Below, in pieces: positions 22,162-33,192 of a stretch of DNA of 64,000 bases; the first letter of the stretch is position 1; each line of letters opens with the position of its first letter. The position numbers were made by a program, and so were the translations under genes. The notes beneath the pieces were generated by a model that was not told the origin of the DNA, did not search any database, and saw only the letters and a list, made by a program, of their open reading frames with translations. This DNA comes from Hyaloscypha bicolor E. Taxonomy: Eukaryota; Ascomycota; Leotiomycetes; Helotiales; Hyaloscyphaceae. The stretch is taken from the NCBI RefSeq assembly GCF_002865645.1, contig NW_020194619.1, forward strand, positions 1,958,442-2,022,441. Direction: 5' to 3'.

Positions 22162-23874
22162 ATGGTGTACCATCTGCGGCGGACGCTGATCGCCGTGGTC
22201 TTCTTTGTGCTCAGCTATGTTGCGCTGTCGGCGCTGCATTCGCATCTCGACCCGAATACCTCGAAGTCGGAGGAAGAGCGGGAGGACAATGTGTGGATCG
22301 CGACGTCGAAGTACTGGGTAGACCGGCAGGCATGTCGATACCTAGGTCTCTGCGGACTGGCCCATTACCGTCCTGATCCGGCGATGAAGCCATGGAACAG
22401 GAAGTCTGTGGTGAGGCACACGAACGACCAGATATTCCTGGGTGGGGATGATATTTATGCTGAATACTCCGATTGGGAGGACATAATTGATGATGGCAAG
22501 AATTCGCCGGACGAGTGGGAAGGGGATCCAAGGGTGCTGAAGGACGTCCCGCAGTTCGTGCTTGACCACGCTCCGCTGATACACCTCTATTCCGGCGAGC
22601 AGTTCTGGCCGTCTGATATTAACGAACACCTTATGTACACGACACCTTATATGAACCACACAACGATGAACATGACCAACGAGCGACACACCCTCTACAA
22701 CCTAAAACGCCTCAACCAGAAAGTGAAGGGGAAATACTCTTTCATGGCTAGCAAAGAAGACGTTGAAGACCGTCCGGAATGGCTGGGAAGTCCATACAAC
22801 AAGCCGGTCCCATACGATGATGATGACGGTGAAGTGGAAGAGATTGGAGAATACGAGTTCTCCGACGCCTCAGACCCGAAAGATGAAGACGTCGAATGGT
22901 GGGATCCATACCGATACGCTGAGGAACACAAGATCGCACTACCCCTCAAACCCCAAGAAGCCCCCGCATCCGACCTCAAAATCGATCTTCGCAAATCCAA
23001 GCGGACAACAGGACCCTCCTCCCGCAGAGCAAAGGCTAGCAATTTAGGACCAACGATGCCCAAACCAGGCGGCTACTCCCCCGCTCCAGCGACACTAGTA
23101 ATGGTCGACAAAGGCAACGGCATCCTCGACGCCTTCTGGTTTTACTTCTACTCCTACAACCTGGGCACTACCGTCCTGAACATCCGGTTCGGGAATCACG
23201 TCGGCGATTGGGAACACAGTCTCATCCGGTTCAAGGACGGAGTTCCAAAAGCCGTGTTCTTCAGCGCTCACTCCGGCGGCCTCGCCTATTCTTACAACGC
23301 CGTTGAGAAAGGAAAGGGGAAAGGGAGGGATGGACGACCGGTGCTGTACAGCGCGTTGGGAAGTCACGCAATGTATGCCAGTCCAGGCTCTCACCCATAC
23401 GTTCTGCCGTTCGGGTTACTCGCGGACGTCACAGACAAAGGACCGCTCTGGGATCCAGCGCTGAACTACATGGCATACCACTTCAACACATCAATTACCC
23501 ACAACGCCGACGCGCACTCCATCTCCGCATCAGGCTCTCGCTCGCCAACACCATGGTCTCCAACCTCCCCCTTTCCATCCTCACCACACACCCTCTCCCC
23601 GTCGGAACTCGGGTCTAGCTTTCAACCAGCAAGCTGCAACCCAAAGGCGCCGTTAAGCTGGTGGTGGTACAACGGCCACTGGGGCGACAAATTCTACGAC
23701 TTGGGTGATCGGAGACAGTGGCGCTTTGCAGGGCAGTATCACTACGTCAACGGACCTCTCGGTCCGCGATACAAGAACCTTGGCAGGTCGCGGCTCTGCC
23801 AGTCGCGCGGCTCGTGCCGGATCGTGGAGAGCTTGAACGAGGGGAAGAAGAAGAGTTGGCTGGGCAAGAAATAA
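22162..23874 (+). CDS. VPS62: Vacuolar protein sorting-associated protein 62 (Vps62)
   Basis: A single exon of 570 aa. The N-terminus has one membrane segment (about residues 9-27) with charged residues after it, suggesting a type II or signal-anchored protein of the secretory or vacuolar route. The Vps62 family core (PF06101) is clear. It begins around HAPLIHLYSGEQFWPSDI and includes VDKGNGILDAFWFYFYSYNLG, IRFGNHVGDWEHSLIRF, ALGSHAMYASPGSH and the C-terminal WWYNGHWGDKFYDLGDRRQW. Yeast Vps62 is linked to cytoplasm-to-vacuole targeting; the molecular activity is unknown. An acidic insertion (DDDDGEVEEIGEYEF) and a Ser/Pro-rich loop in the last quarter are typical lineage-specific extras. The start is the first ATG, right before the membrane segment. 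It is intact and codes normally. Confidence 0.9.
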   Translation: MVYHLRRTLIAVVFFVLSYVALSALHSHLDPNTSKSEEEREDNVWIATSKYWVDRQACRYLGLCGLAHYRPDPAMKPWNRKSVVRHTNDQIFLGGDDIYAEYSDWEDIIDDGKNSPDEWEGDPRVLKDVPQFVLDHAPLIHLYSGEQFWPSDINEHLMYTTPYMNHTTMNMTNERHTLYNLKRLNQKVKGKYSFMASKEDVEDRPEWLGSPYNKPVPYDDDDGEVEEIGEYEFSDASDPKDEDVEWWDPYRYAEEHKIALPLKPQEAPASDLKIDLRKSKRTTGPSSRRAKASNLGPTMPKPGGYSPAPATLVMVDKGNGILDAFWFYFYSYNLGTTVLNIRFGNHVGDWEHSLIRFKDGVPKAVFFSAHSGGLAYSYNAVEKGKGKGRDGRPVLYSALGSHAMYASPGSHPYVLPFGLLADVTDKGPLWDPALNYMAYHFNTSITHNADAHSISASGSRSPTPWSPTSPFPSSPHTLSPSELGSSFQPASCNPKAPLSWWWYNGHWGDKFYDLGDRRQWRFAGQYHYVNGPLGPRYKNLGRSRLCQSRGSCRIVESLNEGKKKSWLGKK

Positions 23875-24855
23875 TCCGTTCATCCAGATAGAGAGAGAGA
23901 GAGAAGTCGGCGATTTAGAAAGAGGACTTTTAGATTTGGGCATTTGAGATTTGTTGATACGGGATTGGCGCACACACTCTTTTGAAGCATAGCAAAGCAT
24001 AGCGAATGGAATGTCGGTTGGGTTTGGTAGATAGACGGAGCGGGCGCCAAATTTGGAGACCGGAATGGATTTAACGGGGTTTGACCCGGATTGGGGATGA
24101 ATTGAATTGAATTGAATGAATGGACTGATTGGATCGGGGCGTTTCTCTTTCATATCTGCGATACCATCATACCTTGTACGTCTAAGTACTTCTAGACTTG
24201 CTTTCCCTTAGATCGCGGTGGGGAATTTTTCTGAGCATGTTTATAGGTCCGAGAACGGGGATGCTTTATCTATATATCATATCATATCATATCATCATGG
24301 CAATTTCAGGGTTCGCTGTGTGAGTTGGAAGCTTGAATTAATGTAGGGGCGGTTGATGCGGATGTGGAAAGGCGTCTTTTAAGGTAAGGTTCATGGGTAG
24401 TGGAGCTTAGAGTAGGTGATGGATAGTGCGTACTTGCTGTAACAGTTCTTGCGTCGATTCGATGGGGAAGAGTTATTCGCTCTAGAGATATGCGTACTCC
24501 GCATTCGTGCGCATCAAATCCAAATCTCGGAACTCGTGGATGGAGAAGTCGACTGAAGGGGTCTGGAAATGTTGCGCCGGGAAGGAGATGGGATTAAAGC
24601 CATGTCAGATACGAATAGTTTGAAGTGTTCACTGCTTGCTTGCTTTTAGGCTTCTGCTTCTGCTTCGGCACTCGTAGCTATTTCTTGATGGTGATGTGAC
24701 GAGAATCGAGGATTCCAAGCGCACGAGGAGGAGATGGGGAATTGACCATTGCGGGAATTGCTAAGCTAAACTAACGAATAGAGCGATCTATCCCTTTTCT
24801 CCTCTGACCGCAAAGATGAAGGAGGACAATCCGTCCGTCAATCTCGCGTCAAGAA
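23875..24855. other. Convergent intergenic region
   Basis: 3' flanks of VPS62 (plus) and the cupin-like gene (minus). It holds a GA microsatellite at about 23889-23904 and an ATCAT repeat near 24275-24297. No gene is seen. Confidence 0.6.
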
Positions 24856-26370
24856 TCAGGTCCCGGCTTCCCTACGTCTAAACTCCTCCCACTCCCTCGC
24901 AACACCCATCTGCAGCCCCCGCAAAACCTCCTCAGAGCCCTCCCCCTCCCTCTCCAACTCCCCCTCAATCACTGCACAATCTCGTTCAACCTGCACCAAC
25001 CCACTCTCACCAGCAACCCCACATCCCTCCGGATCGCGTCTCACCTCGCTCTTGAACACCTCAAGCAACGCTTTCGCCTCCGTGAAAGCCCGTTTGCTCT
25101 TCCCCAGACTGTCCCATTTCCACGTCTGCAGGGAAAGCCGCAGGTTCGCCCGCAGCATGAAGATCCCGTTCGAGGTCAACGTGTCGTGGGTATAGTGTAG
25201 CTGGTACAGAGTGCATGGTGGCAGGATCAACGTGTCGCCTCGCACTAGCTCGATTCTGGTCACGTGTTTCGAGTCCGGGGTCCAGCCTGCGCCGGCGCCT
25301 TTATCTCTTCGTCTATTTCTTGCTGGTAGGAGAAAGTCTGAGAGTAGCGGGAGCGAGAGTGTGGTGTTGGGCAGAGAGGGGATGGAGATGTAGGAGCAGA
25401 GCACCGTGGTGGCGAGGCTGTCGGATGTTATGTTGGGGGTGCTGGATGGGGTTGGGGTTGTGCCTTCGATGGTCAGGAAGCAGGAGGTCCCCAGGGGCGA
25501 GAGGGTCCAGGGGGAGGTGAAGCCTTGTTCGGATAGCCGGAGGTATTTTAGGGAGTGGGAGAGGGTGGTGTAGTTGAAGAGGTAGTTTTCGGCGGGGACT
25601 GGGGGGAGGGGCACGTCGAGGTTGGAAAGCGTGGGGTGAAGTACTTGGGGGTTGGAGGTGGTGTTGATGCTGGGATAGGTTGCTTGAGGAGAGCCGACGG
25701 CAGTGGTGCTAGCCTCAGCTGTTGAAGTGGAGTCCCCGCCGTTGGCGACCAGATCGGTCCCTCCAGTCTCAGTGCCCTTGTTGACAATCTGGTCGGCTGC
25801 TCGGATACCGTCGACGTGAGTAGCATCGCGCTCAGACCTTTCTCTCAACCCACTGGATCCCTTCTGGCCTCGTCTTCCAAGCAACGTCGCTCCCTCGAGA
25901 TGCAACTCCCCTGGCGCATTCCACACATGTTGCATAGCAGCCGCCGTCACCGCCGCGCTATGATTTCCGTACCCCTTCTGCCCTGATACAACCGTCGTAG
26001 TGTTGCCACCATTGGATGTTCCGTCCACGTGGGTATTGTCACCTTTGTCAACACTCGCCCCGGCGGCTTGAGCTTCCTCTTGCCTAACGCCACTAAGTTC
26101 AGTCGCCTTCGCCTTTGCTTCGATGGCAGCGATAGCTTCATTGAGGAACGTAGCCTCCTTTGCGACAGGAGGTGGGAGGACATCGAGTTCGGTGAGGACG
26201 TTCCACGAATGTGGTAGGTATCCATCAGGTGCCCTGGTCGTCGACATCTCACCCTGAATATGCCTTGCCTTGCCTGTTGAGACGAGATGTTGGAACACTT
26301 CCTGGTAGGTCAAGTGTGGGCATGTGGTGCGCCACGGTGGGCTTCGAAGCAGGACGATGCGGGTAGCCAT
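24856..26370 (-). CDS. Cupin/JmjC-like domain protein, likely non-catalytic
   Basis: A single exon of 504 aa. The N-terminal 75 residues (MATRIVLLRSPPWRTTC, TYQEVFQHLVSTGKARHI) are followed by a long low-complexity Ala/Thr/Gly linker (about 80-235). A double-stranded beta-helix half follows: SPWTLSPLGTSCFLTIEG (about 280-300) and VRGDTLILPPCTLYQLHYTHDTLTSNGIFM (about 385-415). These two pieces mirror JmjC wording (the Fe-binding strand, then AGDTLFIPSGWIH), but the HxD/E iron ligands are missing. The protein would be a binding or structural cupin rather than a dioxygenase. It lies 114 bp downstream of a shorter paralogue in the same orientation. Assignment to the JmjC clan is by pattern only. 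Confidence 0.6.
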   Translation of the reverse strand: MATRIVLLRSPPWRTTCPHLTYQEVFQHLVSTGKARHIQGEMSTTRAPDGYLPHSWNVLTELDVLPPPVAKEATFLNEAIAAIEAKAKATELSGVRQEEAQAAGASVDKGDNTHVDGTSNGGNTTTVVSGQKGYGNHSAAVTAAAMQHVWNAPGELHLEGATLLGRRGQKGSSGLRERSERDATHVDGIRAADQIVNKGTETGGTDLVANGGDSTSTAEASTTAVGSPQATYPSINTTSNPQVLHPTLSNLDVPLPPVPAENYLFNYTTLSHSLKYLRLSEQGFTSPWTLSPLGTSCFLTIEGTTPTPSSTPNITSDSLATTVLCSYISIPSLPNTTLSLPLLSDFLLPARNRRRDKGAGAGWTPDSKHVTRIELVRGDTLILPPCTLYQLHYTHDTLTSNGIFMLRANLRLSLQTWKWDSLGKSKRAFTEAKALLEVFKSEVRRDPEGCGVAGESGLVQVERDCAVIEGELEREGEGSEEVLRGLQMGVAREWEEFRRREAGT

Positions 26371-26484
26371 CGTGGAGGAGGATGGGGTGATGTTTTGGTT
26401 AGTTGGGAATAGTGGCCGAAGAAAGGAAAGATGGATGATATGGAGAAAGATCGAAGGGCGTGAGGCTTTGGCAGAAAGTGAATT

Positions 26485-27036
26485 TCAAAATGGAGGCTTC
26501 TCATCAAATCTAAGCTGATTGAGAAGAACGTGACGAGGCGCGAAAGAGAATGTAATTCTACTCAGCCACTTTTCTACGGTCAATCGTAGCTCATTCTGGT
26601 AGTTGAGCAGCTTCGGGTAGGGATAAAGCCTTTGCTCTCTCGCCAGCCCAATACAAATATACAATATCTCCCTCTCCATGAATAAGCCACCGGTACAGAA
26701 AATATCCGTGACATTCACGAACTTGTGGACAGCTCCCGGTGGTATAATTATCGTGTCGCCTCTGCGAAGGAGGACTGTCTCGACATTTGCTGCTTGAGGT
26801 TTCCACAGTGCCAGCCCTGCAGGGTTCGCGATGCATCGTTCGTAGTTTACTGATAAATAAAGAGTATTTGGAGCCCTGTCGTCCTTTTGGAAGAATTCTT
26901 CAGCAGTAGGCGGATGCGCGTTGTCATTCTCGACCGTCAGCCACGAAGTAGAGCCCCACGGAGCAACATGCCAGTCAGTCTCGAAACCAGTTTGGGTGAG
27001 CTGCTGATACTTGATCTGAGTTCTTGTGTCTTCCAC
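26485..27036 (-). CDS. Short cupin/JmjC-like paralogue
   Basis: An open frame of 183 aa on the minus strand. FETDWHVAPWGSTSWLTVEN aligns with SPWTLSPLGTSCFLTIEG of the downstream gene, and LRRGDTIIIPPGAVHKFVNVTDIFCTGGLFM aligns with its second half. One His of a possible metal site remains (DWHVA), but the HxD/E pattern is absent. The linker and N-terminal region of the larger paralogue are lacking, so this may be a compact copy, a gene with an unrecognised upstream exon (27040-27330 has open stretches), or a truncated duplicate. Tandem head-to-tail arrangement points to local duplication. Confidence 0.5.
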   Translation of the reverse strand: MEDTRTQIKYQQLTQTGFETDWHVAPWGSTSWLTVENDNAHPPTAEEFFQKDDRAPNTLYLSVNYERCIANPAGLALWKPQAANVETVLLRRGDTIIIPPGAVHKFVNVTDIFCTGGLFMEREILYICIGLAREQRLYPYPKLLNYQNELRLTVEKWLSRITFSFAPRHVLLNQLRFDEKPPF

Positions 27037-28535
27037 TGTGTGCGTCGTAGAGCCTGTGGAGAAGATGGAATTGAAACCATTCTTGGCCGCTTATCTGAGT
27101 AGAGTTGAGGTTGGTTTGGAAAAGACCAAAGTCGTGCGCTGAAAATTTAAATAGAAGCAGAAGTGCAGATAGTACCGCAGAGGTAACAGTTTGAGACAAA
27201 GCAAAGTACCGGACAGTTTAGCAAAGGGTATTGATTGAATCGAAGAGAAACAACTGTGCCAGATCATTTTGAAGATGAGACGTGAAACTGCAGCGAGCTT
27301 CGCTGCTCTTCCACCATAATGAACATCCATGATGCTAGAATATTGGCAAGTCCGGAAGGGAACAATAACTCAGGCATCAAAACTTGAGAATGAAATTAAT
27401 CCAATTGAAACTCGAATCTTTTCGTAGCCCAGGGAATGCACTGGAATAACTTGCCACGGAGATCGTCACCGGCGGGGTGGCGCGAGTGTTGGTTTTGTGG
27501 CTGGGCTCACAAGCCATGTAAAAAACGCCTTGATGCCTGTGGCCTCGGCCATGGTCATGCCGGCCGAGTGAATCGTCGGCTTGCGACATGAGCTGAGATG
27601 GCATTCGGTTTGGTTTTTTTGATGGGATAAACATGTGAAAAGAAGTGAAGTGAAGTGCAAGATGAAAGCAAGAAGTGATGCAGGCGGTGGAGCCTAACTG
27701 GTAAGGTTACACTAAAACTAGCGTGGGGGCTTCGAAGCCCTTGCAGCTTCTCGTTTGACAACCCTCCCCCTGCTTTCATCGTCAGGGAACGAGGACGAGG
27801 TTTTCCATCAAGGACTCTAAGGCTCCCTTTCTGCATTTCCTATTCTGTTTCTTGACATCGCGAGTCATGTGTCAGAAACCTGATCCTGTTCACAAAGAGA
27901 TCTCGCTGTTTTGAACCACCTCAGCGGGCTGGACGTTTTGGCTCAGGGTGGCGGAAAGTGGCTTCCACAAACATGAGATGGGGTCCCAATTCGTTGCGTT
28001 CATGCACCATCGTTGTAGAATCTGTTTCCATCTCTGTAATGTTTGTCCGATAATCGAATCTGAGATATATCGATTGACAGTCCTCAACTAGGCAAGGGGC
28101 GGATGGTTTCGAGCGCGCTTCCAAATTTTCGCTTGGAACTTTTCCGTCAGAAAACCTCGAAAGGTCCCTTCTCGCAGCTTCTGTTGTTGGTTCTCGAGCT
28201 GAGACGGCGACCCCACAAAGGGCCAGCCAATTGCAACCGATCAGCCGGCGAGCAATTCTGAGTATATCTTGCTACCCGTTGGCTGCCTGCTTGCAAGGTC
28301 TGTTGGTGGCTGCCTCCAGTTCTGCATGAATCAGCCTTTCCCTGCCACTAGCCGCAGTGACCTTTACCATGGCCAATCTTCCCCAAAAGGTTCCCATGGC
28401 CGTCGCCTCCCTACTTTCAATATTTAATCGACTTCCTTCCTCTTTCCCAGACTCATCAACAGAAATCAATCAAGTCGCTACTGAGCTCAGAACAAATTGC
28501 CTCTTCCAGCCACAGCAACCCACAAATCCACGGCC
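27037..28535. other. Intergenic and dynamin-gene promoter
   Basis: About 1.5 kb without a recognised gene. Open frames on the minus strand at 27.4-27.8 kb are not family-like. The stretch just upstream of the dynamin gene is pyrimidine-rich (28425-28530), common in fungal promoters. Confidence 0.5.
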
Positions 28536-30948
28536 ATGCCATCCGAGTCTACACCTGTTGGGCAAGCCACTACGGCAAACGGAGTCGTAACTCCAGTCGA
28601 GGGTGATCAAAAGATCAAAGGCACGAAACAAGGCCGTCGAGGTGCCGTTGATCTCAGCACCACCTCCTCCCTCGAGGACCTCCAAACGGATGAACAACGT
28701 CGAATTCTTGACACCGTTGCACAAGTCCGAAAATGCGGGCTTGAAAGCATTCTATCGCTTCCTCAACTTGTAGTCTGTGGCGATCAATCAGCGGGCAAGA
28801 GCTCCGTGCTTGAGGCTTTGACGGAGATCCCTTTCCCTCGAAGCGACAACCTGTGCACCAGATTTGCAACGGAAATCATCCTTCGCCGGGCTCCCTCCGA
28901 CTCGCTCACGATCAAAGTTATTCCCGATGATCAGCGACCCGTTCATGAACAGATTAAAATCAAAGCTTTCGAGGAGTCAATCACTGATTTCGAGGACCTT
29001 CCAAGAATCATGGGTCTGGCAATGAAAATCATGGGAATGGATCCAGAGTCTCAAAGTGACACTCCTCTTGGCGCATTCGCTCGCGACGTCTTGAGCATCA
29101 CTATTGAGGGGCCAAACAGACCACAATTGACGCTTGTCGATATTCCTGGACTCATCGCCAATGCAACCAAGGGTGTCACTGAAGCTGATGTGAAGATGGT
29201 GGCTGAGATTACCGATCATTACATCTCACAGCCGCGAACAATTTGTCTGGCTGTGATATCTGCCACCAATGATCATGCTAACCAGCCAATTCTCACAAGG
29301 GTGAGAAAATATGACCCTGAAGGTGACCGCACTTTGGGTATCATCACCAAGCCAGATCGCCTCCCACCTGGATCCGGAAGCGAGAATGCCTTCATCTCAT
29401 TGGCAAGAAACGAAGATGTCTTCTTCAAGCTTGGATGGCATGTCCTCAAGAATCGGAAATTCGAAGAACAAGACTGCAGTTTGAGAGATCGAAATTTTGC
29501 TGAGAGCACTTTCTTTCGCACGTCTAACTTCAACGTCTTGCCCAAGGAGTCAGTCGGCATTGATGAGTTGAGAAAACGTTTGAGCCGCTTGTTATTCGAA
29601 CATGTTAAGCAAGAACTCCCAAAGCTTCGCCAAGATCTTGAGAACGCTCTTACGGAAGCTAATACTCAACTTGATGTCATGGGAAGCTGCCGTTCATCAC
29701 CAGCGGAGTGCAAGGCATACCTTTCACAGCTGAGTCAGGACATCTACGACGTCTCAAAAGCTGCTGTTGATGGGCATTACGAAGGAGATTACTTTCACGG
29801 GGAAATCACTGATGAGGAGTTCAAAGACGAAGATGAATCGCCAGTCTCTATTTCTCGCATTCGAGCCGTTGTTCAGAACCTCAACACCGAATTCTCCGAA
29901 ACGTTCCGACGGGTCGCACACAAGTACCACATCGATCTCGATAACGACGGCTGGTCTGGTTTCGACCCGAACTGTGCAGATGGACTCAGTGATCGCCTTG
30001 GAAAGACGCAGATTACACCTATCCGATGGACAAAGGAGATGGCTCTAAAATGGGTTGCAAACGTTCTCGCTCGTACCCGTGGCCGCGAACTGGTTGGAAA
30101 CTACAACCCTCTCCTTGTCGGCGAGCTCTTTTGGGAACAGTCTTCCAAGTGGCAACTTATTGCTGTCGACCACATTGAATGCGTCGCCGATCAATGCAGC
30201 AAATTTCTTAAAACTCTCCTTCACGACAAATGCCCGAAGGATGTCGAGTCTCGTTTGTGGGATAGCAAGATCCATGATGCGCTTAAGGAACGCAGTCGTC
30301 TGGCGAGCGAGGAACTTGCGAAGATCATGGAGGATATCAAAGGCTATCCTATCAACTACAATCACTACTACACCGACACCATCAAGAGCCGTCGACAAAA
30401 TCGCCAACGCATTGCCATCAAGGAGACAGCCGAGAAAGCAAGCAAGACGACAAGGCACCCAGAGGAAGTGGTTTTTGAGAGCCCAGTAGTAACGACGACT
30501 GTTGATATCGACCAATTTGTTCAGACATTGGCCGAGGACAATGATTCCAACATGGAGAACTTCAGCTGTGAAGAAGCTCTTGACTGTTTGTTTGCAATTT
30601 ACAAGGTTCGTCCATGATCCCCGTCCTTCCCCTCCCCCTCCCCTTTACTCTTCAGTGTACCCTCATCCATCTTCTCTCTCTCCCTTGCTAACACATGTCA
30701 TGCAGGTTTCACAAAAGACCTTCATCGCCAACATCACCACTCAAGTCATCGAACGCCATATCGTCCGCGGCCTCCAGAATATCTTCTCTCCCGTCGTCGT
30801 GAACGCGATGTCGGATGTCGAAGTCGAGGCTATTGCCTCTGAGCCACTGAGTGCGAAGAGACAGAGAGAGTTCTTGGAGGAGAGGATCAAGAAGTTGACG
30901 GATGGACATGAAATTTTCAGGGGGGTGATGGGGAGTGGTGGGAAGTAG
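28536..30948 (+). CDS. Dynamin-family GTPase
   Basis: Two exons, 28536-30605 and 30706-30948, with a 100-nt GT-AG intron carrying a GCTAAC branch signal, give 770 aa. The start ATG (MPSESTPVGQ) was chosen over a non-ATG extension. GTPase motifs are intact: GDQSAGKSS (about residues 82-90), the RFATEI switch region, DIPGL (about 202-206) and TKPD (about 271-274). The middle domain and stalk follow (FRRVAHKYHIDLDNDGW, IRWTKEMALKWV), and a C-terminal GED-like helix crosses the intron (SCEEALDCLFAIYK, then VSQKTFIANITTQVIERHIV). It lacks pleckstrin and proline-rich regions, so it belongs to the Mx/Vps1-like fungal dynamin relatives. The role would be membrane remodelling or an accessory one; many fungi carry several such paralogues of unknown job. 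Confidence 0.93.
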
Positions 30949-31226
30949 GTTGTTTGAAGAGATTGGTAGTTGTGGTTTGGGGTTGGATTGAGTTTATATT
31001 GTTATGGGTTTTTGGGTTGGGATAGACAAGTTTGATTTGATTTGGGTTGTTGATGATTTGCCGGTTTAGTTAATGTCGCTCTTTCAATTCCAAAGAACTT
31101 TGGACTGCTTTTTTCAGTTTTAAAGTACACGCCAACTCGCCGTTGAACAGTCTCCTATCCGCACCCCTATAGTAATAATTAGTAAAACTAATTTATTATT
31201 AAATATTACAGCGAACATTACCCCAG
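30949..31226. other. 3' flank of dynamin gene
   Basis: T/G-rich 3' untranslated-like sequence followed by AT-rich DNA up to the target site of the next transposon. No gene. Confidence 0.6.
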
Positions 31227-31234
31227 CATGCACG

Positions 31235-32194
31235 CAGTGTGTCAAAAAAAAAATCAAGGCTAGTTAATTATAGTTGATTATGATTTGATTAAGTAGATTT
31301 TGACTTGATTTGATTTGATTATGATTATAATTAATTATAATCAACTATAATTATCACGTGATACTAAGAAAACTTGAATTTCTCAAGTAACTTAAATAAT
31401 TATTAAATAACTAACAGCTATATTAATAAGATATAAACAAAGCTTATAAAATACATATAAGAGTATAAAGCTAGTCTAAATCTGGTATAAAAAACTGGTT
31501 ATCCTCCTTGGAAACCTCTTCTTTATCTTTTTTATTCTTATTTTCTGCTTTTTTTATTCCTTCCTACTTTGAGGGATATTAAGATTAATTAAAGATTATT
31601 GAGACATTTTCGAATATATCGAGTAAAAATAAGTAAGTTTATAGTCAAAAGCTTCTTAATTGGAGCTATAGTTATTGGGGTATTTATATATAAAATAAGA
31701 GGAAAGGAAATAACTTGAGGAAAATTACTTATTTACATATAAAACCTCTAGAATCTAGAAGATTCTTTAATAAGCGTCTAATTAGATATAACCCCCTAAT
31801 ATTAAAGCGCCCATTTGTGAGAGGGCCTATTTTTAACTATTTTATTTATAATAATAAGATTTATGAGGTAGCGAGAAATTACGAGAAAATCGAGGAGGTT
31901 TTAGCGCTTTCGGCTAGTGCCGCTTCGCTTGCCAAGCGGCACGATACCCGATTTAGTAAGGAGCACCTTAAGCGATACCGGATACGGGCTAGCCTAAGCC
32001 TTATTTTAGCCTTATTTCGCTTTTCTAATCTCCGAGCGTACGTACACGGTCACGTGACTAAATAATCAACTATAATCAATTATAGTTGATTATAGTTGAT
32101 TATAGTTGATTATGATTTGATTAAGTAGATTTTGACTTGATTTGATTTGATTCAGAGGCGATAATCAAATCAAGCTAAATCATTTGACACACTG
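31235..32194. mobile_element. Non-autonomous hAT-type element, 960 bp
   Basis: The element is bounded by an 8-bp duplication CATGCACG (31227-31234 and 32195-32202). Both ends read CAGTGTGTCAAA inward, the same 12 bases as the 55.4-kb hAT element. Subterminal stretches are built of repeated TTGATT and TATAATCAA words. It has one open frame of 116 codons (31715-32065) with no likeness to a transposase. It is most likely mobilised in trans by the related full-length family. Confidence 0.9.
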
Positions 32195-32289
32195 CATGCA
32201 CGTCACCCAATATCGGCTCCTCCCTTTCCGCCACAAGAAACCATAGACCAAGTCGCGATACAATATCATCTCAATCTCCAACCCAAAAC

Positions 32290-32975
32290 TAACTTCAATC
32301 TTTTGTGCTTTCCTCGAAATGCAATACCGGCTATCGGGCGTGGGTATTATGGCGACGCGTTAGTTCGTTAATGTCAATTTCCTGCAATGCGACAAGATCC
32401 TTTAAAAAGATTATATTCCCGGAAGAGACCGCACATTCTTACGAAGAAGAAGAGGGAATAAGGTGGACAGTCGAGGGCTTGAAAGAAAGCCTGCAAAACA
32501 AGTCATGCTATTTTCATAAAGTTACCTTTGGCTCTAGTTATGTTGGCTTTGCTATTTGGACTTGAGAGTCTGGCAGTGAAATAACGAGACAAAAGGCAAC
32601 ATTAGACGAGAAACGAAAAAAATTGCTTGGTCAAAAAAACAAATAAAGTAAGACTGCGACTATTACCTTAATACAATCTAACTGCTCCTTATTAGGGCCT
32701 AATACAATATTAGTGGCACTAGAGCATTGACGGAATCGTATTAGATATATGCTACTGCGGCAGGGCTGCAATATGGCAGACAACTATAGTCGGAATTCTT
32801 TTGCTATAGTATCCCCCGATGGAGTTCCATTATACAAAGTGTAGCAGATTCGACTTCAAAACTACAGGGGAGGTATGGACAGAGCATGGTACCTTCACTA
32901 GTATATTTCGAGAATCAAGACCGTTGATAGAGGAGTATGCTAGACAAGAGAAGCAAACTGAATTTGTTAACACCT
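32290..32975 (+). pseudogene. GNAT-type acetyltransferase-like remnant
   Basis: Reading shifts between frames are needed. An early piece includes KKIIFPEETAHSYEEEEGIRWTVEGL and YFHKVTFGSSYVGFAIWT (32395-32565). A stop follows, then ESGSEITRQKATLDEKRKKLLGQKNK. Later comes SPDGVPLYKV (about 32815-32845), followed after a frameshift by FDFKTTGEVWTEHGTFTSIFRESRP (to a stop near 32980). The SPDG..LY...FxF...GE pattern is that of the acetyl-CoA-binding C-terminal half of fungal GNAT enzymes. The 960-bp hAT-type element sits about 100 bp upstream of the start region, in the former promoter. The family call is by pattern only. Confidence 0.45.
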
Positions 32976-33192
32976 AAATCCAAATATCGACCTGAGTCCA
33001 ATCCTCATATAAAATAATAACAGTAAGTAGTTGGTAAGAACAGGTACAAAACAACCAATAAACCATCAGTAAAGACAGGTACAAACACTCCAACACCAAT
33101 TAGCAAAATAACAGATCCTAAAGCCCATCCTATCTCTCTATCCGCAACGATAATTCTGCTGGTGTTCAGCGCCTTGTTGTGGAATACAAACA

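Noticed and set aside
21620..22245. Overlapping 100-140-codon frames on both strands
   Set aside because: GC-rich leader upstream of VPS62; no family likeness, and several frames overlap each other.
31715..32065. 116-codon frame inside the 960-bp hAT-type element as a gene
   Set aside because: No transposase or other domain; it lies wholly inside a non-autonomous element and ends in its subterminal repeat.
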